Below, piece after piece: positions 52,506 to 58,930 of a stretch of 64,000 nt of DNA. Each line of letters starts with the position of its first letter. The stretch's first letter is position 1. The stretch is from Bacteroidales bacterium (GTDB lineage Bacteria; Bacteroidota; Bacteroidia; Bacteroidales; JAQUTK01). The position numbers and the translations under genes are program-made. The stretch is from the NCBI GenBank assembly GCA_028709785.1, contig JAQUTK010000011.1, positions 1 through 64,000 of the forward strand, read 5' to 3'. Below the pieces are notes generated by a model. It was not told where the DNA came from. It searched no databases and saw only the letters and a program-made list of their open reading frames with translations.

Positions 52506-53414
52506 TTAGTTGGTCCACTGATTGCATTCCTGATTCCATCTCACACTACAATCGGGTCGAGGAGGTGCATCGGGAGGAATCACTATGCCAAAACAACTGC
52601 GTATACCGGTCTTCGGATCATAGTCTTCATACGGATAAGGATCCTCACTTCGAAGCTCTTCCCGGAGCCTCTCTTCCAGCCTGAGATGCGTTGTGGTGCC
52701 CGGACGGATATAATTGGAGAAGTAGCTCTTCGCATCCCGAAGCGAATAAATATTCTTTTCAGTGCCCAGCTCCTGGATATGATCTTTAAAACATTGCCCG
52801 ATCAAGAGCCGATTCTCCTCAAAAACCTCCTTAAGAGCTGATTTTCTGCCCATTAAGCCAATCCACCGTTTATCTTCAAAAGCCTGATCAATAAAATACT
52901 CCCATTGCGATACAGGGAGTTGTTCCGTTTTCTCCTGAATCGTATCCTCACAGACTGTTGCTGCTTTTTTACCTTCTGAATAAGAAGTTTTTTTATTCTT
53001 CTCTACTTTACTCTTTTCTACTCTATTTGCTTCTTCTTCTGAAGGATTAGTATCGCTGTTATTCAGAGCTTTAGCAGCTGCACCTTTCTTGCCATTTTCC
53101 GACGATTTGTTTTTCTTAACATCGTATGGTTCCATTCTTTTGATCAATCCGGGTGAATAAAACGAATCTTCCTTCACGATAAACAGATCAAAGTCCGTGA
53201 CCACTTTCATGAGTTTGGTGCATGAGATCTTTACTTTTCGAGCAAGAGACCGGATGGCGCTTACGTTGCTGCAATATCCATCTTGCGCACGCAGATGTTC
53301 GATCAGCACCCAGTAAGCACCATACATTTCGAGACCACCGTTTTCAATCAGATTCATGAGTTTAACATCGCTGAGTGCTAAAAGATCATGCGGAAAGTAG
53401 AGCAATTTTTTCAT
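52506..53414 (-). CDS. Lin1244/DUF4373-type replication-associated protein
   Basis: From the ATG at 53414 the product has 302 residues, starting MKKLLYFPHDLLALSDVKLM. The N-terminal domain (1-95) resembles Lin1244/Lin1753 or DUF4373 domains found in phage and element replication proteins (GLEMYGAYWVLIEHLRAQDGY, then a helix-turn-helix-like NVSAIRSLARKVKIS). A Lys/Glu/Ser-rich linker (about 110-160) and a helical C-terminal part follow (KEVFEENRLLIGQCFKDHI). The open frame extends upstream to 53504 but over the promoter, so the shorter start is used. It is followed by the primase-helicase gene. Confidence 0.75.
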   Translation of the reverse strand: MKKLLYFPHDLLALSDVKLMNLIENGGLEMYGAYWVLIEHLRAQDGYCSNVSAIRSLARKVKISCTKLMKVVTDFDLFIVKEDSFYSPGLIKRMEPYDVKKNKSSENGKKGAAAKALNNSDTNPSEEEANRVEKSKVEKNKKTSYSEGKKAATVCEDTIQEKTEQLPVSQWEYFIDQAFEDKRWIGLMGRKSALKEVFEENRLLIGQCFKDHIQELGTEKNIYSLRDAKSYFSNYIRPGTTTHLRLEERLREELRSEDPYPYEDYDPKTGIRSCFGIVIPPDAPPRPDCSVRWNQECNQWTN

Positions 53415-53461
53415 TTGTGTTGTTTTTAGAAAGAGCACTTCATTGTGCTTTTTTTCAGTTA

Positions 53462-53469
53462 CAAATGTA
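53462..53469 (-). promoter_or_regulatory. -7 element of the primase operon
   Basis: CAAATGTA on the plus strand is TACATTTG on the minus strand, 48 bases before the Lin1244-type gene. No TTG element is clear; the 10-base repeats at 53491-53520 occupy the region upstream. Confidence 0.5.
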
Positions 53470-53490
53470 CAACCCCCGCAAGAGTGAATG

Positions 53491-53520
53491 AGAGTCTTTG
53501 ACACTCTTTGAAACTCTTGT
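53491..53520. repeat. Three 10-base tandem repeats upstream of the primase operon
   Basis: AGAGTCTTTG, ACACTCTTTG and AAACTCTTGT lie head to tail with exact 10-base spacing, about one DNA helical turn. They begin about 22 bases upstream of the -7 element (in the minus direction). They could be a binding site for a regulator or iterons for replication initiation. Confidence 0.5.
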
Positions 53521-53577
53521 GGCAGCTAGTGGATGATAAATAAGATAATAATAGATGTTTTAACAGAAAAGACCGGA

Positions 53578-54174
53578 TTATGTAGCCAGATAAACAACAT
53601 TCGTCCCCTTGCCGAAGCGTTGAATCAATCCTTTTATCATCCAGTTATTCAGGTCGCGTATGGCACGTGTTTTTGCGCAACCCGTGAGCCGTTCATAGTC
53701 TGTCCTTGACATTGCTCTGTTTGTCGACAGAAAGTGCAACGCCATCGCCAGCCTTTCCTCTATGGTTCGTTCCGGAATCACCGCACTCTTCGCTTTCCGC
53801 AGCAATCGCATCCCCGCCATTTTCTCCTTCAACCAGGAACTGGCGCGAAACCTCACATTACCAAACCGCACCGAATCCGCATGGATGGCAGACTCCTCCT
53901 TTGATTCTTTACACTTCAGTGACGGAGAAAAGAAACCGAACCCCTCCAGTTCGACGGAGTTGCCCTCAGCCAATTGTCGCGCCATGGCTTCCGACACAGC
54001 CGAAAGCATGCCCAACAGTTCGCCCCGGTTAAAAGTCGAAGCATCGGCGATCTGATCCACCAATGTGCTGGTTGTCACCGTTTTCCCTTTTACTACCCGG
54101 GCATGCAGCCTGGGAGCCGAACTGCTCTCCGCTTTTCTGACCGGAGTTACAAACAAATCATACAATGCACTCAT
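53578..54174 (-). CDS. HU-family DNA-binding protein with C-terminal winged-helix-like extension
   Basis: The 198-residue product begins with an HU/HIG-type domain (about 1-115: LVDQIADASTFNRGELLGML, EGNSVELEGFGFFSPSLK). A C-terminal extension (about 130-198) has a wHTH pattern (MALHFLSTNRAMSRTDYERLTG; RAIRDLNNWMIKGLIQRFGK). HU proteins bend DNA. The fusion and its place just upstream of the Lin1244-primase pair suggest a role in that module, such as regulation or origin binding, but this is inference. G+C looks higher than in flanking genes. Confidence 0.8.
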   Translation of the reverse strand: MSALYDLFVTPVRKAESSSAPRLHARVVKGKTVTTSTLVDQIADASTFNRGELLGMLSAVSEAMARQLAEGNSVELEGFGFFSPSLKCKESKEESAIHADSVRFGNVRFRASSWLKEKMAGMRLLRKAKSAVIPERTIEERLAMALHFLSTNRAMSRTDYERLTGCAKTRAIRDLNNWMIKGLIQRFGKGTNVVYLAT

Positions 54175-54260
54175 AAATAGATACTACAACGAGGTCCTTT
54201 ACCCCGGATAATTGAACAAATTTCATACTGAAGCGATCCTTTTCGCATGCCTATGCAAGC

Positions 54261-54284
54261 TCCGTTTCACGTTCGTGAAACGGA
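54261..54284. repeat. 11-bp-arm palindrome containing GTTTCACG
   Basis: TCCGTTTCACG and CGTGAAACGGA are perfect inverted repeats separated by TT. The core CGTTTCA-N6-TGAAACG is shared with the 15161-15218 hairpin. It also resembles a parS half-site pair (GTTTCACG/CGTGAAAC) with two extra bases. The rest of the 54175-54495 gap shows no gene. Confidence 0.7.
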
Positions 54285-54452
54285 ACAAACAACCTGATGT
54301 TTGGCGCTGCATATCCTTATAAAGATACAACATTATCAGGCGAAAAGCAAGAATAATCACTTCTTAATTTAAGAAAAAAGGCGATAATAGAAGGAAATAA
54401 TAATAAAGAAGCGAGATATTTGGAATAAAGAACTATTTTCGTCTCGGGAAAG

Positions 54453-54495
54453 AAGATGCCCGGATCCTTATTGCTGCACCTTTAAAGAAATAGAT
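54453..54495 (+). repeat. Leader shared by the tandem propeller genes (copy 1)
   Basis: Forty-three bases before the ATG, very similar to 55776-55818 in front of the second gene, including ACCTTTAAAGAAATAGAT directly before both start codons. It may contain a weak promoter (CACCTTTA / TACCTTTA). Confidence 0.6.
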
Positions 54496-55728
54496 ATGAA
54501 AAACTTAACGTGCTTAATTCCCGTTTTACTGTGTCTCTGTACAGTTTCTTTTTCTTCCTGTGAGAACAAGAAGCAAGTGAACAATGCGATTCAGGACTCT
54601 GCGGAGTCCCGGGAGATTCCTGTCATAAAGATCGAACCTCCTGATGAGAGCGACTTGAAACCGTTGTTGTTATCGGAGTTTGCTGATAGTATCAGTTATG
54701 TAAAGATGGATACTGATCCAAGTTATTTTGTTTCCTCTCCGTTTGCTTCTCAGACATATGAGGGTTGCTTTTTTGGGGTGGATATGCTCCATTTCTCGAA
54801 AGAAGGAAAGTTTATCTGCCGGGTAGGACAAATAGGTAGAGGCCCTGGAGAGTATATCGCTCCTGTTATATGTATGGGAGTTGATCCGAAGAACAAAACA
54901 GTCTATATACAAGGCTATGGTATGAAGGATCATATTTTATTGAAATATTCGTTGACTGATGGGCAATATTTAGGTGTTCTGAGGAAAGAGTTCGCTATTA
55001 GCGATATGAAAATAAAGGGAATGGATGATGTGCTGCTAATGGCTTATAACCCTAGGGTAAAACAACAAACCAAGGTGAAACAGGATCTCATACTCTATAA
55101 CACAGCACTTGATTCTGTGATGGATAGCAGAACGTTCGATCATCACAGTACTGCCACTGTGAATAATGACTTTTCGGATAGAACGATATGGACTTCTTAC
55201 CGTGATAAGATATACTACAGAAATGCTTTTGTGGATACTTTATTCTCCATCACAAAAGAAAAGATAACTCCATGTTTGATTATAGATCTGGGTAAGTATG
55301 CACTTCCTGTGGACTTTATGTACGGCGGTAATGATACTTATGAGAATATAATAATGATAAATAGTATTCTTGTAGCCAGTAATCGTTTATTTATGCGATT
55401 TACATGTTACTCAAGTTTCGGATGTTTTTCTTATGATATAAGAAGCCGTTTTACGTATATCTGTGATTTGAATGGCAAAAACGGTTCCTATTATGAACCG
55501 ATGTTTACTAATGATTTGGACAATGGCCCCAATTATTATATCCCAGTTCGTGGAGATGTGGATGTTATTGCAGTGGGAGATGTGGATGGTAAACGGCAGG
55601 ATTATTACCTTCCAAATAATAAGATGGAGAAAAAGATGAAGGATAAAGATCGGTTCAAGCGACTCTATGAGGCCTCAAACCCGGTCGAAGATAATCCGAT
55701 CATACGTACAATTCACTGGAAAGAATAA
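54496..55728 (+). CDS. 6-bladed beta-propeller lipoprotein, copy 1
   Basis: The 410-residue product has a lipoprotein signal with the lipobox SFSSC (Cys22), so it is probably an outer-membrane lipoprotein. The mature part resembles the BF2992-like 6-bladed beta-propeller family: YVKMDTDPSYF, an FSKEGKFICRVGQIGRGPGEYI blade motif (typical F-D-x-x-G-x-F-xx-IGxxGxGPGEY pattern), and DGKRQDYYLPNN. No enzymatic function is known for the family. It is a tandem paralogue of the next gene: N- and C-termini are nearly identical and the middle is diverged. Confidence 0.85.
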   Translation: MKNLTCLIPVLLCLCTVSFSSCENKKQVNNAIQDSAESREIPVIKIEPPDESDLKPLLLSEFADSISYVKMDTDPSYFVSSPFASQTYEGCFFGVDMLHFSKEGKFICRVGQIGRGPGEYIAPVICMGVDPKNKTVYIQGYGMKDHILLKYSLTDGQYLGVLRKEFAISDMKIKGMDDVLLMAYNPRVKQQTKVKQDLILYNTALDSVMDSRTFDHHSTATVNNDFSDRTIWTSYRDKIYYRNAFVDTLFSITKEKITPCLIIDLGKYALPVDFMYGGNDTYENIIMINSILVASNRLFMRFTCYSSFGCFSYDIRSRFTYICDLNGKNGSYYEPMFTNDLDNGPNYYIPVRGDVDVIAVGDVDGKRQDYYLPNNKMEKKMKDKDRFKRLYEASNPVEDNPIIRTIHWKE

Positions 55729-55775
55729 AACGAACTGATCAGAAACTGTAGCCTTAATGGCGACGATCTGTTCAA

Positions 55776-55818
55776 AAGATGCCAGAATCCTTAGTGTTTT
55801 ACCTTTAAAGAAATAGAT
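55776..55818 (+). repeat. Leader shared by the tandem propeller genes (copy 2)
   Basis: Partner of 54453-54495; both begin AAGATGCC and end directly before the ATG. It is part of the duplicated unit of about 1.3 kb. Confidence 0.6.
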
Positions 55819-57051
55819 ATGAAAAACTTAACGAGCTTAATTCCCGTTTTACTGTGTCTCTGTACAGTTTCTTTTTCTTCCTGTGAGAATAAGAAACAAG
55901 TAAACAATGCGAATCAGGAGGCTGCGGAGTCCCGCGAGATCCCTGTCGTAAAGATTAGACCTCCCGATGAGAGCGACTTGAAACCGTTGCTGTTATCGGA
56001 GTTTGCCGATAGTATCAGTTATGTAAAGATGGATACCGATCCGAGTTATTTTATTTCGACTCGATCGGCTTCTAAGACGGAAGAAGGGTATTTCTTTGGG
56101 CAAGATATGCTCCATTTCTCAAATGAGGGAAAGTTTATCTGCCGGGTAGGCCAAATTGGTAGAGGTCCTGGGGAATATGTCGCCCCTGTTATAAATAGGG
56201 TTGTTGATCGGAAGAACAAAATAGTCTATGTAAAAGGATATGGTACGAAGGATCATATGTTATTGAAATATTCGCTGATCGATGGGAAATATGTAGGAAC
56301 TCTGAATAAAAATTTCTTTGTTGGATGGATGAGTATAGTAGGAATGGACGATGTGTTTCTAATGGTTTATAACCCTAGAGCTAAACAAAATACCGAGGTG
56401 AAACAGGATCTCATACTCTATAACACAACTCTAGATTCAGTGATGGATACCAAAACGTTTGATCGTCACATTACTTCCACTGTGTATGATGACTTTAAAG
56501 GTATTCAGATCGTGACCTCTTACCGTGATAAACTATACTACAAAGATGCTTTTGTGGATACTTTATTCGCCATCACAAAAGAAAAGATAACACCCTGTCT
56601 GGTTGTTGATCTGGGTAAGTATGCATGTCCTGTGGACGTTCTGTATGGTGGTAAAGATACTTATGAGAATGTATTAACGATAAACAATATCCTTATAGCC
56701 GGTGATCGTCTCTTTATGCAATGCAGCTATTATTCAACTTTCGGAATTTTTTCTCAGGAAATGATACGCTATTTTATGTATATCTGTGATTTGAATGGCA
56801 AGAATGGTTCCTATTATGAACCGATATTCACCAATGATCTGGACAATGGTCCCAATTTTAGCATCAATATTTTTAAAGGCGTGGATGTTCTTGAAGTGGG
56901 AGAGGTGGATGGTAAACGGCAGGATTATTACCTTCCAAATAATAAGATGGAGAAGAAGATGAAAGACAAAGATCGCTTCAAGCGACTCTACGAGGCCTCA
57001 AATCCGGTTGAAGATAATCCGATCATACGGACAATTCACTGGAAAGAATGA
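55819..57051 (+). CDS. 6-bladed beta-propeller lipoprotein, copy 2
   Basis: The 410-residue product starts MKNLTSLIPVLLCLC with the lipobox SFSSC (Cys22) and has the same blade motif (FSNEGKFICRVGQIGRGPGEYV). The last 40 residues are almost identical to copy 1 (KDKDRFKRLYEASNPVEDNP). Divergence is concentrated in the middle, for example around 70-100 and 145-175, suggesting altered surface loops. It ends 4 bases before the 37-bp repeat R1. As with copy 1, the function is unknown. Confidence 0.85.
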   Translation: MKNLTSLIPVLLCLCTVSFSSCENKKQVNNANQEAAESREIPVVKIRPPDESDLKPLLLSEFADSISYVKMDTDPSYFISTRSASKTEEGYFFGQDMLHFSNEGKFICRVGQIGRGPGEYVAPVINRVVDRKNKIVYVKGYGTKDHMLLKYSLIDGKYVGTLNKNFFVGWMSIVGMDDVFLMVYNPRAKQNTEVKQDLILYNTTLDSVMDTKTFDRHITSTVYDDFKGIQIVTSYRDKLYYKDAFVDTLFAITKEKITPCLVVDLGKYACPVDVLYGGKDTYENVLTINNILIAGDRLFMQCSYYSTFGIFSQEMIRYFMYICDLNGKNGSYYEPIFTNDLDNGPNFSINIFKGVDVLEVGEVDGKRQDYYLPNNKMEKKMKDKDRFKRLYEASNPVEDNPIIRTIHWKE

Positions 57052-57055
57052 TACA

Positions 57056-57092
57056 AACTGAAAGTTCAGTTTACTGCACCCCGTGATGCAGT
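57056..57092. repeat. 37-bp repeat flanking the AbiE module, copy R1
   Basis: 34 of 37 bases match R2 at 58878-58914, in the same orientation. Within it AACTGAA-AG-TTCAGTT and ACTGCA-N8-TGCAGT are inverted repeats. It lies 4 bases beyond propeller copy 2. Confidence 0.8.
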
Positions 57093-57129
57093 AATATGTT
57101 AGAAGAGAAATCTCCATAAAGAATCTGTT

Positions 57130-57166
57130 ATTATGTCGCAAATAGTTGCTATATTTGCGACATAAT
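57130..57166. promoter_or_regulatory. Operator-promoter palindrome of the AbiE operon
   Basis: Perfect inverted repeat with 15-bp arms (57130-57144 and 57152-57166) and a 7-base spacer. The right arm overlaps a TATATTTG -7 box (57150-57157). The antitoxin AbiEi is known in other systems to repress its own operon by binding inverted repeats, so this is the expected autoregulatory operator. The ATG follows at 57182. Confidence 0.8.
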
Positions 57167-57181
57167 TAATAAATAATTCGG

Positions 57182-57787
57182 ATGCAAAGTCTTGATGATA
57201 AGATAATTCAGAGCATTAAAAAATGCGGACGAGGGAAAATTTATTTTACCTCTGATTTTGTGCGTTATGGTGAGAGCAAATCAGCCAATAAAGCATTAGA
57301 GAGGCTTGTGAAATCTAATGATATAATACGCATTGCAAGAGGCATCTATTATTATCCTAAAATAGACAAAAAGCTGGGATTGGGTGTTCTTTATCCATCG
57401 TTAGAATCAATTGCCGAGGCGATTGCGAAGAGGGATAAAGCCAAGATTATTCCAGCAGGGGCTTACGCGCTCAATCGGATTGGGCTATCGACCCAAGTTC
57501 CGATGAATATTGTTTACCAGACTGACGGATCACCTCGAAAAATTAGAATAGGCAATGGTAAAGGTATTCAATTTATCCGTACAGCACCCAAAAAACTTGC
57601 CTACAAAAATGAGTTGAACCTGTTGATTGTTCTTGCTCTCAAAGAGATTACGGAAGGAAAAGTTACGGATGAACAAATTGCTCATATTAAGAAATTACTA
57701 ACCAACGAACCAAAAGAGAGGATTATGCAGGATTTGCAACTGATGCCCTCATGGATTCGGTCGATAATAATGAAATGTTATGAATAG
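57182..57787 (+). CDS. AbiEi-type antitoxin (DUF6088 family)
   Basis: Antitoxin half of a type IV toxin-antitoxin pair. The 201-residue product has an N-terminal winged-helix domain (KCGRGKIYFTSDFVRYGES, then ALERLVKSNDIIRIARGIYYYP) typical of the AbiEi/DUF6088 antitoxin family. A C-terminal domain (IPAGAYALNRIGLSTQVP onward) antagonises the toxin in the family. The upstream palindrome suggests autorepression. Its last codons overlap the toxin gene by 8 bases, the usual coupling of such pairs. Confidence 0.88.
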   Translation: MQSLDDKIIQSIKKCGRGKIYFTSDFVRYGESKSANKALERLVKSNDIIRIARGIYYYPKIDKKLGLGVLYPSLESIAEAIAKRDKAKIIPAGAYALNRIGLSTQVPMNIVYQTDGSPRKIRIGNGKGIQFIRTAPKKLAYKNELNLLIVLALKEITEGKVTDEQIAHIKKLLTNEPKERIMQDLQLMPSWIRSIIMKCYE

Positions 57788-58784
57788 CAGTTTTTTCTTC
57801 ATCTCCGAAGCACAAAAACGCACGGTTATAGAGCAAGCTGGTCTGAAAATGAATTTGCCGGTACAAGCTATAGAGAAAGATTTGTGGGTAACTGTAATAC
57901 TTCAAATATTATTCACTCTAAAATTTGCAGATAAATTGGTATTCAAAGGTGGAACATCTTTGAGTAAGGTCTGGCGGATAATCAACCGCTTGTCCGAAGA
58001 TATTGACATAGTTATAGACCGGGAAATCTTTGGAATGAGCGGAGATTTGACTATTAAACAGATTAAATTGCTTCGTAAAAGATCATCTCTGTTTGTGAAA
58101 AACGAACTATGCGATGCTATGCAAGCAAAAATTATTGAGTTAGGGCTAAATGCCTATTGTCAAGTAGAGGCTGAACCTGACGGTGATGGCGACAAAACCT
58201 ATCCTGAACCACGTAGGATATTCATTCGATATAACACATTGTTTGATAACATGAACTATCTTCTGCCTGTAGTAGTGCTGGAAGTTGGCTCACGTTCATT
58301 GTTCGAGCCCACGGAAAAACATAAAGTGAGGAGTCTTATTTCCGAGAATTTGCCTGTTAATACAGATATTACTGACATAGAAATTACTACTGCTGTGCCA
58401 GAAAAGACTTTTCTTGAAAAGGCTTTTTTGCTTCACGAGGTATTTACAGCAGGTGGTATAATGGAGGCTAATCGCAAATCGCGTCACCTCTACGATTTGG
58501 AGCGAATGATGGATAGAGATTTTGCATTATCGGCAATTACCAATGATGAGTTGTGGCGAAATATTCATCACCACCGCGAGCTATTTACCCGTGTCAGTGG
58601 GGTTGATTACAGTTCGGATATTCGTCCGAGAATATCTATTATTCCTCCCGAAAGCGTTATTGAAGACTGGGAAATGGATTATGTTGCTATGCAAAGGTCT
58701 ATGATTTATGGTGACTCCTTGCCATTTGAAATGCTTTTAGATCGATTAAGAGAATTGCAAAACAGGTTTCATGAGAAAAAATAA
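57780..58784 (+). CDS. AbiEii/AbiGii-type nucleotidyltransferase toxin
   Basis: Toxin half of the pair, a nucleotidyltransferase that in studied relatives blocks growth upon phage infection, some by modifying tRNA ends. The 334-residue product has the family motifs: GGTSLSKVW (motif I, about 59-67), SEDIDIVID (motif II catalytic Asp pair), KTFLEKAFLLHE (motif III, Lys) and RHLYDLERM (motif IV, Asp). The set looks complete, so the toxin is probably active. It is translated from a start inside the antitoxin's end. Confidence 0.88.
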   Translation: MNSSFFFISEAQKRTVIEQAGLKMNLPVQAIEKDLWVTVILQILFTLKFADKLVFKGGTSLSKVWRIINRLSEDIDIVIDREIFGMSGDLTIKQIKLLRKRSSLFVKNELCDAMQAKIIELGLNAYCQVEAEPDGDGDKTYPEPRRIFIRYNTLFDNMNYLLPVVVLEVGSRSLFEPTEKHKVRSLISENLPVNTDITDIEITTAVPEKTFLEKAFLLHEVFTAGGIMEANRKSRHLYDLERMMDRDFALSAITNDELWRNIHHHRELFTRVSGVDYSSDIRPRISIIPPESVIEDWEMDYVAMQRSMIYGDSLPFEMLLDRLRELQNRFHEKK

Positions 58785-58877
58785 TTGTTGATTCCGCTTC
58801 ATATCTCTTTTTGAGGTTGCAGCGGTCTGAAGGTTATTCACACCTTGAATCCAAATCCACCGATGAATATACGGGAT

Positions 58878-58914
58878 AACTGAAAGATCAGTTTACTGCA
58901 CCCAGTGATACAGT
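58878..58914. repeat. 37-bp repeat flanking the AbiE module, copy R2
   Basis: Second copy of R1 (three mismatches). It lies 93 bases after the toxin stop and 16 bases beyond the acyl-CoA ligase stop on the minus strand. With R1 it brackets the toxin-antitoxin module (about 1.8 kb). Confidence 0.8.
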
Positions 58915-58930
58915 GAGTCTTGTGCGTCTC

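Noticed and set aside
48419-54174. tRNA-Arg as attachment site for the replication module
   Set aside because: I looked for a second copy of the tRNA 3' end up to the HU gene and beyond and saw none, and no integrase is present.
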